NCBI GenBank assembly: GCA_029550985.1
Contig: JAKPGH010000319.1
Location: forward strand, 1 to 15,136
Length of the DNA stretch: 15,136 bases
Origin: Bacillota bacterium
GTDB taxonomy: Bacteria; Bacillota; Clostridia; Oscillospirales; Ruminococcaceae
Reading direction: 5' to 3'
Shown here: piece by piece, positions 1 to 6,740 of the stretch
Layout: every line of letters begins with the position of its first letter
Numbering within the stretch: the stretch's first letter is position 1
Notes under the pieces: model-generated
Seen by the model: the letters and a program-made list of their open reading frames with translations, nothing else
The model's database searches: none
What the model was told of the DNA's origin: nothing
Program-made: the position numbers and the translations under genes

Positions 1-2165
1 TACTCCTCGTTTCCCAGATACAGCACCGTGTTGCCGCGGTAGGCAAGCTCCCGCCCCAGCTCCACGCCGTCGCTGTAAGCATAAGCCTTGGAAAAGCGCT
101 TGTTGTAAACCGGGAAAAAGGCGTAGCTTGCCAGTCCCTTCGGGTTGGAAAGGGTGTAGCTGATGGAGCCGGGAACGCCGCTTACGTTGCGGTAATAGTA
201 GTAGATTCCGGAATACTTGTCACTGAAGGTAAAGTTGTCCAACTGCTCCTCCACCACCTCCAGCCGCTGGAAGGGCGTTAAGGACTCGTCCCCCATCAGC
301 GCGGCAAACAATTGATTTTGGAAGTCAAAGGGGTTGGACTGCTGGTCGTCGATTTCCAACGCTTCCTTCTCCCCAAAGAAAGCCAGCGGGAAAGAAACGG
401 GGTTTTCGTAAATGTTGACTTGCTCCACCGAATCCACCAATTCGTAGCCAAAGCCGGGGTTTCCGGTGGTGAGAAGATAGCGTATCCCCAGCCAGCCGTT
501 GGTGAAGGGGTTGTTTTTGGCAAACCTTAGCTCGTTGATGGTGCCGGTGTTGTAGCCCAAACGCCGCAACAGGGTGTTCAGCCGCTGGTCGGTGGTGGTG
601 GAATAGTGGGAGATGCCGTAATACCCCAGGGCCATCGGGCCGTTGGCGTTGCGCTGCTCCAGCACCTCCATGCGGTAGACGTCGCGGTTTTCCTGCTCCA
701 GCCACCGGACGGCGGGCAGGTACCGCTCCCGGTAGCTGTAGTAGCCGGAGCGGGTGCGGTAGCTGAACTGCTGGTCGATTCCCTGGATTTGGGCGTCGGC
801 GTTGTAGAAGCATTCGGCGCAGAGCAAGCAGACGCCCAGCAAGGCCAGCAGTCGCCTGTTGTTTTGTGGCAGATTTCCCCTTACGGCAAGCAAGACGCCC
901 CCGTAACAGAGAGTGAGAAAGCTGGCCAGCAGAATATGCCTGGTCTGCACAAAGCTCAGCTTGCTCACGCCCACTTCAAAGAGCACCAGCAGCCAGATGC
1001 CGGTGGCGGCAAGGACGCGAACCGGCGCCATTCCCTGGGGATGGGCAAGCCCCCGCAGCCCCAGATGGAGCACCAGAAAGCTGAAGACAAAGGAGTATCG
1101 GGCGGGAAACCAGGTGGGGTCCTCGAAGGCGTGCCAGGCAAGGTCCAGAACCTCCCAGGAAAGGCTTAAAACCATTACTCCCGCAAACAGGGCAAAGACG
1201 ATTTTTTCCCGCAGCGCAATCTCTCGGTTGAGAAAGAACAGCAGCGCCAGCAACACCGCCGCGGTGGTGACAAAGAGATTGGGCAGCCCCGAATCGGTGA
1301 GGGAATCGTAGACTCCGGGCACCAGCTTGGAAGCCAGCTTCATCAGCGGGTAGAAGGAAGTAAAGGCGCTTTTGGGACAGGTCATCAGCGTTTCCTGCCC
1401 GTCGAGGAGGTTGAAAAAGGCGGGAAGGAGCAACACGGCGCAGCATCCCGCCGCCAAAGCGGCTCCTCCCAAAAAGCGCCAGAACTTCTTAAGGTAATCC
1501 TGCAGGGAAGCCGGCCGAGTGAAAAACCGGAAGGTAAAATACAAAAAGGCAAAGATTCCTGCCATGTAGCCAATATAGTAACTGCACCAGAACAAGAACA
1601 CCAGGCTGACGGTATAGTGCAGGTATTTGTCTTCCCTTAGAATTTTTTCCACTCCCATCAGCACCAGAGGCAGCAGGGCGGCGCCGTCCAGCCACATCAG
1701 GTTGGAGGAGTAGGCCAGATTGTAGCCCATCATGGCGTAGGCGACCGACGCGCCTAAATTCACAAGGTCGGTTCGCCGAAAAGCGTAGGTGGTGTAAAGG
1801 GAAAAGAACAGGCCGCAAAGCCCGAATTTCAGCAAGGTGATGAGCAGCACCGTCTCGGTGAGGTAACCGGCCGGGGACAGAAGGAGTAAAACGTTGAGGG
1901 GGCTTGCCGTGTAAAAGGCGATGAGGCCCAGCATATTCAGCCCCATCCCCATGTCCTGGGAACGCAGGAAGCTGCCCCCCTCCCGAACGATTTTGTTGAT
2001 CTGCATATAGTAGTCCATGTATTCGTTGTTCATGTCTACCACCAACAGCGATTTGGGACCGAAGGGGTAGACTCCCAACCGGGCAAAAACCAGCAGCATA
2101 AACGCCACCGGAAGCAAAAAACTCAGCAGTCGGACCGTTATCTTTTGTCTTTCCTGAACAAGCAG
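1..2165 (-). CDS. YfhO-family multi-span membrane protein, 3' end outside window
   Basis: The reading frame is open without a stop from about 2165 to the left edge, giving about 721 codons; the C-terminus is missing. The N-terminus has a hydrophobic segment followed by YPFGPKSLLVVDMNNEY (about 2060-2020), the hallmark start of the YfhO family. Many hydrophobic spans follow, then DPTWFPARYSF (about 1125-1093), matching the family's conserved loop before a further span. Below about 800 the product turns hydrophilic and Tyr/Asn-rich, as in the large extracellular domain of this family. YfhO proteins are GT-C-like membrane proteins; B. subtilis YfhO is linked to glycosylation of lipoteichoic acid. 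A role in decorating surface polymers here is inference. An AAGGAGGG site lies at 2173-2180. The in-frame codon at good spacing is CTG (2165-2163); the only nearby TTG (2161-2159) is out of frame and hits TAA at 2140-2138. The start is therefore unresolved. Confidence 0.9.
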   Translation of the reverse strand, partial: MLVQERQKITVRLLSFLLPVAFMLLVFARLGVYPFGPKSLLVVDMNNEYMDYYMQINKIVREGGSFLRSQDMGMGLNMLGLIAFYTASPLNVLLLLSPAGYLTETVLLITLLKFGLCGLFFSLYTTYAFRRTDLVNLGASVAYAMMGYNLAYSSNLMWLDGAALLPLVLMGVEKILREDKYLHYTVSLVFLFWCSYYIGYMAGIFAFLYFTFRFFTRPASLQDYLKKFWRFLGGAALAAGCCAVLLLPAFFNLLDGQETLMTCPKSAFTSFYPLMKLASKLVPGVYDSLTDSGLPNLFVTTAAVLLALLFFLNREIALREKIVFALFAGVMVLSLSWEVLDLAWHAFEDPTWFPARYSFVFSFLVLHLGLRGLAHPQGMAPVRVLAATGIWLLVLFEVGVSKLSFVQTRHILLASFLTLCYGGVLLAVRGNLPQNNRRLLALLGVCLLCAECFYNADAQIQGIDQQFSYRTRSGYYSYRERYLPAVRWLEQENRDVYRMEVLEQRNANGPMALGYYGISHYSTTTDQRLNTLLRRLGYNTGTINELRFAKNNPFTNGWLGIRYLLTTGNPGFGYELVDSVEQVNIYENPVSFPLAFFGEKEALEIDDQQSNPFDFQNQLFAALMGDESLTPFQRLEVVEEQLDNFTFSDKYSGIYYYYRNVSGVPGSISYTLSNPKGLASYAFFPVYNKRFSKAYAYSDGVELGRELAYRGNTVLYLGNEE

Positions 2166-2172
2166 AACCCTT

Positions 2173-2180
2173 CCCTCCTT
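2173..2180 (-). promoter_or_regulatory. Strong ribosome binding site of the YfhO-family gene
   Basis: AAGGAGGG on the minus strand. It is 7 nt from an in-frame CTG and 11 nt from an out-of-frame TTG. It shows that translation begins here rather than at the in-frame ATG about 70 nt downstream (2102-2100), which would cut off most of the first membrane segment. Confidence 0.75.
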
Positions 2181-2273
2181 AAGGTGTATGCGGTATATTT
2201 TGGTGAATACCCTGATAGTATACCCTTTCTGCCCACGTCTACTACACACAGGAAGGTGCTGTATCCCAACAAG

Positions 2274-2312
2274 GCAAACAGACAGAACCCCTTACGGGTC
2301 CTGTCTGTTTGC
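2274..2312 (-). terminator. 17-bp hairpin downstream of the TM2 gene, likely terminator
   Basis: The minus-strand transcript can form a 12-bp stem (GCAAACAGACAG with CTGTCTGTTTGC), then a G-U pair, then ACCC/GGGT, closed by the 5-nt loop GTAAG. On the plus strand the wobble becomes an A-C mismatch, so the structure favours the minus strand. It lies 26 nt after the stop of the zinc-ribbon/TM2 gene and before the YfhO-family gene. The tail (CTTGTTGGG) is only weakly U-rich, so termination may be partial. The rest of the 2166-2338 gap holds only the YfhO ribosome binding site and A/T-rich sequence with no convincing promoter. Confidence 0.55.
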
Positions 2313-2338
2313 TTCGTCGTATTCCATTAAAAAGAGCT

Positions 2339-2791
2339 TTACGGCAGGAAGAATTCATCCTCCCAGGCTTGGCGGAGCAGCCCGATTCCCTCAATAATCC
2401 CCAGCACACCGGGTATTCCCGTCCAGCCAAAGCAGAGGCAAATCAGCCCCCGGCCTATCTGGCCCCGGTAGAACCACTGGGCCCCTAAACTGCCGAAAAA
2501 GATGGACAGAATTGCCTGAAGGATGACTTCCTTGCGCCTGGTTTGAAACATGCGAAGGGGCGGCGGGCCGCCGGGCGGAACATGGCCATAGGTTGGCCCG
2601 GGCCGGTGAAAGCGGTGTTTTCGTTGCCAGGAGCCAAAAGCTTCCTTTGCTTTGGTAAAGTCCCATCGAGATTGGGGTTCCGATTCCGGCTCCCGGGAAG
2701 GCGGCGCTCCTGTAATCAGGTTGGTGCCGCAGTAGGGACAAATTTCTTCTCCTCTGTAAAACCGGGCTCCACAACCCTTGCACTGTCTCAC
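2339..2791 (-). CDS. Zinc-ribbon and TM2-domain membrane protein
   Basis: Encodes 150 aa. The N-terminus is a zinc ribbon: C4-x2-C7 and C18-x2-C21 (CPYCG). A basic, Pro/Gly-rich linker covers about residues 28-85. The C-terminal part is a TM2 domain: a first membrane span at about 88-104, the signature FGSLGAQWFYRGQIGRG at 99-115, and a second span at about 116-138. TM2 domains (paired helices around a G-x-H/Q-x-FY-x-G loop) occur in small bacterial membrane proteins without a settled function, so I assign none. The start is GTG at 2791-2789; an in-frame TGA lies 6 nt upstream, which excludes a longer protein. The ribosome binding site is a weak G-run (GGGGGGA) about 7 nt upstream. The gene starts just after the terminator of the CheW-CZB gene, so it is either read by read-through or has its own promoter, which I could not find. 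Confidence 0.85.
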   Translation of the reverse strand: MRQCKGCGARFYRGEEICPYCGTNLITGAPPSREPESEPQSRWDFTKAKEAFGSWQRKHRFHRPGPTYGHVPPGGPPPLRMFQTRRKEVILQAILSIFFGSLGAQWFYRGQIGRGLICLCFGWTGIPGVLGIIEGIGLLRQAWEDEFFLP

Positions 2792-2814
2792 GGTTCATTC
2801 CCCCCCATCTCAAG

Positions 2815-2842
2815 GAAAAAAGCCCTTCTGCGGGGAAGGGCT
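2815..2842 (-). terminator. Rho-independent terminator of the CheW-CZB gene
   Basis: On the minus strand, an 8-bp stem AGCCCTTC/GAAGGGCT with a 6-nt loop (CCCGCA) is followed by a run of T residues (TTTTTCC). It lies about 46 nt after the stop codon of the CheW-CZB gene and ends 24 nt before the start of the TM2 gene. This is the classic intrinsic terminator form. Confidence 0.88.
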
Positions 2843-2888
2843 CTCTGTATCCAACTTGGAGAATCTGAACTCCCTTCCAGGACGGAAG

Positions 2889-3731
2889 CTAAACAACGCT
2901 CTCCGCATACCGGAATTTGCGGAACAGCTTCTGTTCATCCAGTAAATAGATGATGTTGGAATTGCGCTTGCTGCGCATGGCGTGGGTTAGAATTTCGCTT
3001 CGATTGGTGCCCAGAGCGTCCAGGGTGTCGCCTTTTTCCAGATATTCCACCGAGAGGACCTCGTCCACCATCAAACCCACGGGGTTTTCTTCCCCAATCA
3101 TAATCACCATTTTTTTGTAGGTGTTTTTAAACAGCTCCTTGGCTTCCTCCAGCAACTCCAAAACGGTAGGCATGTATTTGCCCTTCAGATCGCTCATCAC
3201 ATTGGCCTGACATGCCTCCTGCGCCTCGGGGGTGCTGTTCTCCTCCTTGCAGCGAAGCAGTTTGATTGCCGCATGATGCAGATTTTCGTGAGGCTCTTTG
3301 ATTTTGCCCAAATGGAACATAATGGCGTTGTTATCGATTTTAAAGTTATCGTACCAGCGGCCGAAGGCGCACTGGTGCGGGTCGGTGGTCAGCTTAAACT
3401 TTTCGCCGGTCTCAACGCTGCGCTCCAGCTCGGAAACCCAATGAACGTGGTCCGCTTTCCGCTGGTCGATCATCCGCACAAATTCCTCGTATTCCTGGTC
3501 GATGGTTGGAAGGCGGAACACGGCGCGAAGGTCCAGAATGGGCGCCGCTTTTTCCCGAAAAATGACAATCCCCACCATTTCCGGCGGCGAATTGGGCAAC
3601 TTTTCGCTGCCTTCATACTGCATGATGGAGGTGACGTTTTTGCTGTCAATAGCGTAGTAGTTTTCCCGTACCTTAAACACCAGATGAGGCAGTTCTTCGG
3701 ACTCTGTCAATTTGTCCTGATAAATTTCCAT
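2889..3731 (-). CDS. CheW-like protein with inserted CZB zinc-sensing domain
   Basis: Encodes 280 aa, soluble. Residues 15-75 match the first half of a CheW domain, ending in the conserved APILDLRAVFRLP. Residues about 208-275 match the second half (MVIMIGEENPVGLMVDEV, then SNIIYLLDEQKLF). Between them (about 85-205) lies a helical chemoreceptor zinc-binding domain with the CZB pattern: H95/H97-W98, QCAFGRWY at 120-127, and the histidine cluster H140, H148, H152. CZB domains bind zinc through three His and one Cys; C121 is the expected Cys ligand. CheW scaffolds couple receptors to the CheA kinase. The protein may therefore tune a chemotaxis-type signalling array according to zinc or thiol oxidation; that role is inference. 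No cheA or receptor gene is near. The ATG start is preceded by AGGGG at about 8 nt. The gene is monocistronic, with its own promoter and terminator. Confidence 0.88.
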   Translation of the reverse strand: MEIYQDKLTESEELPHLVFKVRENYYAIDSKNVTSIMQYEGSEKLPNSPPEMVGIVIFREKAAPILDLRAVFRLPTIDQEYEEFVRMIDQRKADHVHWVSELERSVETGEKFKLTTDPHQCAFGRWYDNFKIDNNAIMFHLGKIKEPHENLHHAAIKLLRCKEENSTPEAQEACQANVMSDLKGKYMPTVLELLEEAKELFKNTYKKMVIMIGEENPVGLMVDEVLSVEYLEKGDTLDALGTNRSEILTHAMRSKRNSNIIYLLDEQKLFRKFRYAESVV

Positions 3732-3778
3732 ATATCTGACCCCTAATTCGTAGTATATCGTTGCAGGGTATGCCTTTC

Positions 3779-3818
3779 ATAACGAAATCATTATATCGAC
3801 AAATTGGCTCCCTGTCAA
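3779..3818 (-). promoter_or_regulatory. Consensus sigma-A-type promoter of the CheW-CZB gene
   Basis: TTGACA at 3818-3813, a 17-bp spacer, and TATAAT at 3795-3790 on the minus strand: a perfect match to both hexamers at optimal spacing. Transcription would start near 3783 and leave a leader of about 50 nt. An imperfect palindrome (ATAATGAT/TTCGTTAT, 3794-3779) covers the -10 box and start point, and could be an operator. The rest of the 3732-3893 gap holds the leader and the upstream operon terminator. Confidence 0.88.
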
Positions 3819-3850
3819 CAAAGGGGGGGATAAGCCTATCTGAGTGGACT

Positions 3851-3887
3851 ATGAAAACAACCCGCCGGGAACATCCGGCGGGTTGTT
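3851..3887 (-). terminator. Intrinsic terminator at the end of the ribosomal protein operon
   Basis: A 13-bp perfect GC-rich stem (AACAACCCGCCGG with CCGGCGGGTTGTT) with a 6-nt loop is followed on the minus strand by TTTTCAT. It begins 6 nt after the rplQ stop codon and lies upstream of the CheW-CZB promoter, separating the two transcription units. Confidence 0.9.
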
Positions 3888-3893
3888 CTTAAA

Positions 3894-4235
3894 TTAAACA
3901 AGCTCGATAATAGCCATTTCCGCGGCGTCGCCCCTGCGGGGACCGGTGCGGATGATGCGGGTATACCCGCCGTTGCGCTCTTTGTATTTGGGAGCGATCT
4001 CGTCGAAAAGCTTTTTCGCCACATCCTCCTTCGTTACAAAGGAGAGGACTTGACGCTTGGAGTGGAGATCGTCGCGCTTTGCCACTGTAATCATTTTCTC
4101 GGTCATGGACCGCACTTCCTTGGCCCTGGTCACGGTGGTTTCGATCCTGCCCTTTTCCAGCAGGAAGGTCACCATAGCGCGCAGCATGGCCTTTCTGTGG
4201 TCGGTTGGCCGGCCGAGCTTTCTGGAGCCTGGCAT
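3894..4235 (-). CDS. rplQ: 50S ribosomal protein L17
   Basis: Encodes 113 aa, the usual length of the short bacterial L17. The N-terminus has the family signature RKLGRPTDHRKAMLR, followed by the basic helix ending in TTVTRAKEVRSMTEKMI. The C-terminus ends in GGYTRIIRTGPRRGDAAEMAIIELV-type sequence typical of L17. L17 sits on the solvent side of the large subunit near the tunnel exit. The ATG start has an AAGGAG site 11 nt upstream. It is the last gene of the operon, 33 nt after rpoA, and is followed directly by the operon terminator. Confidence 0.98.
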   Translation of the reverse strand: MPGSRKLGRPTDHRKAMLRAMVTFLLEKGRIETTVTRAKEVRSMTEKMITVAKRDDLHSKRQVLSFVTKEDVAKKLFDEIAPKYKERNGGYTRIIRTGPRRGDAAEMAIIELV

Positions 4236-4268
4236 GAATTGTTCACTCCTTTATCTGTTGTTGCGCGG

Positions 4269-5225
4269 TTAGTCCTCGTCGGAGGCAAGGCTGAAGTTGA
4301 GGGATGCCAACTTAGCCATTACTTCCTCCAGAGATTTTTTGCCCAGATTGCGGACTTTCATCATCTCTTCCGGAGTTTTGCTGATCAGGTCCTGCACTGT
4401 GTTGATGCCCGCGCGCTTGAGGCAGTTGAATGCGCGAACAGATAAGTCAAGCTCCTCAATGGTCATCTCAAGAGCTTTTTCTTTACCGGACTCCTCTTTC
4501 TGTTCCAAGATTTCTGTAGAGCTCATTTCATCGGAAAGTTCGATGAAATGGTTGAGCTGACGGTTGAGGATCTTGGCGGCCAGGCTGACGGCTTCCTTTG
4601 CGGAGATGGTTCCGTCAGTCCAGACTTCCAGGGTGAGCTTATCGTAGTCGGTTATCTGTTCCACGCGGGTGTTCTCTACCCAGTAGTTCACCTTGAGCAC
4701 CGGGGTATAGATGCTGTCCACTGGAATGGTGCCGATGGGCGCCTTTTCCAGTTCCAATTGTTTGTTGCGTTCCGCCGATACATAACCCTGTCCCTTTTTC
4801 AGGGTAATTTCCATCGAAAGCTTGGCGTCTGGCCCCAAGGTTGCGATGTGCATGGAAGGGTTGAGTATCTCGATTTCGGAATCGGTTTCAATAGAACCGG
4901 CTGTTACCTCGCACGGACCCTCCGCCACAATCCGCACCGTCTTGGGTTCGTCGGTGTAGAGTTTGGCGGTCAGCCCCTTGATGTTTAGAATGATCTCGGT
5001 AACATCTTCCTTCACACCGGGGATGGTTGAAAATTCGTGTTGTATCCCATCAATTCTTACGGAGATAACTGCCACGCCGGGAAGCGAGGAGAGCAAAACG
5101 CGACGGAGACTATTCCCCAATGTCGTACCAAATCCTCTATCTAAAGGCTCGCCAACAAAGCGGCCGTAGGTGCCGTCGGGTCTCAGCTCCGCAGTTTCGA
5201 TTTTCGGTTCGATAATTTTAACCAA
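4269..5225 (-). CDS. rpoA: DNA-directed RNA polymerase subunit alpha
   Basis: Encodes 318 aa from the TTG at 5225-5223. The N-terminal domain has the dimerisation and assembly signature (RGFGTTLGNSLRRVLLSSLPG), followed by the beta/beta'-contacting insert region. A flexible linker at about 225-245 (EILEQKEESGKEKALE) leads to the C-terminal domain, which binds UP elements and activators (LSVRAFNCLKRAGINTVQDL, then VRNLGKKSLEEV). The frame extends upstream to 5258, but those 11 codons include the ribosome binding site itself (AAGGAGGG, 5233-5240). The TTG lies 7 nt after that site and gives the usual start (V-K-I-I-E-P-K-I-E). The gap to rpsD, 113 nt, is unusually long and structured. The protein is a complete, ordinary alpha subunit. 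Confidence 0.97.
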   Translation of the reverse strand: MVKIIEPKIETAELRPDGTYGRFVGEPLDRGFGTTLGNSLRRVLLSSLPGVAVISVRIDGIQHEFSTIPGVKEDVTEIILNIKGLTAKLYTDEPKTVRIVAEGPCEVTAGSIETDSEIEILNPSMHIATLGPDAKLSMEITLKKGQGYVSAERNKQLELEKAPIGTIPVDSIYTPVLKVNYWVENTRVEQITDYDKLTLEVWTDGTISAKEAVSLAAKILNRQLNHFIELSDEMSSTEILEQKEESGKEKALEMTIEELDLSVRAFNCLKRAGINTVQDLISKTPEEMMKVRNLGKKSLEEVMAKLASLNFSLASDED

Positions 5226-5232
5226 ATAAAAA

Positions 5233-5240
5233 CCCTCCTT
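5233..5240 (-). promoter_or_regulatory. Ribosome binding site fixing the TTG start of rpoA
   Basis: AAGGAGGG on the minus strand, 7 nt before the TTG at 5225. It lies inside the longer open frame, so translation from 5258 is very unlikely. Confidence 0.85.
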
Positions 5241-5244
5241 GTAG

Positions 5245-5320
5245 GGGCGTAAATGCAAATACGCCCTGTGTTCGTTCCCATGCTGATTGCGGGGTTCTTC
5301 CCACGGAACCCCTTTGGGAA
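5245..5320 (-). promoter_or_regulatory. Structured rpsD-rpoA intergenic region, candidate leader control element
   Basis: The 113-nt gap holds three possible stems on the minus-strand RNA. GGGCGTA/TACGCCC (5266-5260 with 5251-5245) sits about 5 nt before the rpoA ribosome binding site. GGGGTTC/GAACCCC (5312-5306 with 5297-5291) overlaps a competing stem TTCCCA/TGGGAA (5320-5315 with 5303-5298). The last two interleave, so they are either alternatives or, if sterically possible, a pseudoknot. No U-run follows, so none looks like a plain terminator. Function is unknown; control of rpoA translation is an inference from position only. Confidence 0.4.
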
Positions 5321-5338
5321 TCGGCGTAGCCTAACATA

Positions 5339-5932
5339 TTACTTGCTGTAAAGCTCGACGATAAGGGTTTCGTTAATGGGAAGATCGATATCTTCGCGGA
5401 CGGGAAGGCGCTCGATTTTGCCTTCAAAAGCGGCGGTACTGCCCGAAATCCATGCAGGGAATGTATGGGGATTCTCGGCAAAGCCCTTGAACAGCTCGGT
5501 CTGACGGCTTGCGGGCTTGACGGAGATCACATCTCCCACCTTAACCCGGTAAGAGGGGATATCCACCCGGCGGCCGTTGACCAGAATGTGGCCATGGGTT
5601 ACAATCTGCCGAGCCTGACGTCTGGTGGTGCCAAATCCCATCAGGAAAGCCACGTTGTCTAGACGGCGCTCCAGCAGGGAAAGCAGGTTTTCACCGGTCT
5701 GACCGGGCATCCGCTCCGCTTGCTGGAAAGTCAGGCGGAACTGCTTTTCCAACACGCCATAGATGAACTTTGCCTTTTGCTTTTCTTTCAGCTGCAGGGC
5801 ATATTCACTGGCCTTGGAGCGACGGGAATTGCGCTTGGGATCGCGGATGGTTTCTTTGGCATAGCCCATAATGCCGGGAGAAATGCCCAAATTCCTGCAT
5901 TTTTTCAAAACAGGATCCTTATTGACTGCCAT
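5339..5932 (-). CDS. rpsD: 30S ribosomal protein S4
   Basis: Encodes 197 aa, near the usual 200. The S4 RNA-binding domain is clear: LLERRLDNVAFLMGFG, then RRQARQIVTHGHILVNGRRV and a valine-rich strand (VKVGDVISV). The N-terminus has a single cysteine (KKCRNLG) and lacks the four-cysteine zinc cluster of C+ S4 proteins, so this is the zinc-free form. The C-terminus (PVREDIDLPINETLIVELYSK-type) is intact. S4 nucleates 16S rRNA 5'-domain assembly and in several bacteria represses its own mRNA. The ATG is preceded by a near-perfect AGGAGGTGAA (5941-5950), 8 nt away. The gap to rpsK is 19 nt. Confidence 0.98.
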   Translation of the reverse strand: MAVNKDPVLKKCRNLGISPGIMGYAKETIRDPKRNSRRSKASEYALQLKEKQKAKFIYGVLEKQFRLTFQQAERMPGQTGENLLSLLERRLDNVAFLMGFGTTRRQARQIVTHGHILVNGRRVDIPSYRVKVGDVISVKPASRQTELFKGFAENPHTFPAWISGSTAAFEGKIERLPVREDIDLPINETLIVELYSK

Positions 5933-5951
5933 ACGGTTCTTTCACCTCCTG

Positions 5952-6350
5952 TTATACCCGCCGTCTCTTGGGAGGGCGGCATCCGTTGTGGGGAATGGGG
6001 GTTACGTCTTTAATCAGGCTAACCTCAAGCCCCGCGCCCTGAAGCGCACGAATAGCTGCCTCCCGGCCGGCACCGGGTCCCTTGACATAAACCTCTACAC
6101 TCTTCAGACCGTGCTCCATAGCTGCTTTGGCAGCGGTTTCGGCAGCAGTCTGAGCGGCAAAGGGAGTGCTCTTGCGGCTACCCCGGAAGCCAAGCCCACC
6201 GGCACTGGCCCAGGAAATGGCGTTGCCCTTGGTATCGGTGATGGTGACAATAGTGTTGTTAAAAGTGGACTGGATATGGGCCGCACCACGTTCAATATTC
6301 TTCTTTTCACGGCGACGACGCACCGCTTTCTTTGGCGCTGCTTTAGCCAT
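5952..6350 (-). CDS. rpsK: 30S ribosomal protein S11
   Basis: Encodes 132 aa, close to the family length. After a basic N-terminal tail (KKAVRRRREKKN) come the conserved core AHIQSTFNNTIVTITD, WASAGGLGFRGSRKSTPFAA and KGPGAGREAAIRAL, and the C-terminal tail IPHNGCRPPKRRRV. S11 forms part of the platform of the small subunit near the E site and the Shine-Dalgarno helix. ATG start with GGGGAGGG upstream. It lies 21 nt after rpsM and is co-transcribed with it. Confidence 0.98.
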   Translation of the reverse strand: MAKAAPKKAVRRRREKKNIERGAAHIQSTFNNTIVTITDTKGNAISWASAGGLGFRGSRKSTPFAAQTAAETAAKAAMEHGLKSVEVYVKGPGAGREAAIRALQGAGLEVSLIKDVTPIPHNGCRPPKRRRV

Positions 6351-6371
6351 TTCTAAGCTTTCCCTCCCCTA

Positions 6372-6740
6372 TTACTTTTTCTTGTTAGCAATGGTCTTTT
6401 TGGGTCCCTTGCGAGTTCTGGCGTTGGTTTTGGTACGCTGACCTCTCACAGGCAGGCCCTTGCGATGACGCACACCCCGATAGCAGCCGATTTCAATCAG
6501 CCGTTTGATGTTCAGGGCCACTTCACGGCGCAGATCACCTTCTACCGTGCAATTCTCGTCGATATCGTTACGGAGCTTGGCAATCTCGTCTTCGGTCAGA
6601 TCTTTCACCCGGGTGTCGGGGTTGATGCCAGTCCGGGCCAGAATCTGCTTGGCGGTGGTGGGGCCGATTCCATAAATATAGGTCAGGCCAACTTCGATCC
6701 GTTTCTGGTTAGGCAGGTCGACACCAGCGATACGAGCCAT
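6372..6740 (-). CDS. rpsM: 30S ribosomal protein S13
   Basis: Encodes 122 aa. It starts MARIAGVDLPNQKRIEVGL, followed by the helix-two-turn-helix region (YGIGPTTAKQIL) and the conserved GCYRGVRHRKGLPVRGQ. The basic tail RTKTNARTRKGPKK reaches the P-site tRNA. S13 is in the head of the 30S subunit and forms bridges to the large subunit. The ATG has a GGAGGTG site 10 nt upstream. The 78-nt gap to rpmJ carries no clear regulatory signal beyond a short GC-rich patch. Confidence 0.98.
   Translation of the reverse strand: MARIAGVDLPNQKRIEVGLTYIYGIGPTTAKQILARTGINPDTRVKDLTEDEIAKLRNDIDENCTVEGDLRREVALNIKRLIEIGCYRGVRHRKGLPVRGQRTKTNARTRKGPKKTIANKKK

Noticed and set aside
2181..2260. TATACT and TATACC as -10 boxes for the YfhO-family gene
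   Set aside because: No acceptable -35 hexamer is found at 16-18 bp from either.
2391..2813. Alternative 140-codon frame overlapping the TM2 gene
   Set aside because: It lacks family features, while the frame used has paired CxxC motifs and a TM2 signature.
5226..5258. Longer rpoA reading frame starting at 5258
   Set aside because: The extra 11 codons contain the ribosome binding site and the intergenic hairpin arm; the TTG at 5225 gives the conserved N-terminus.
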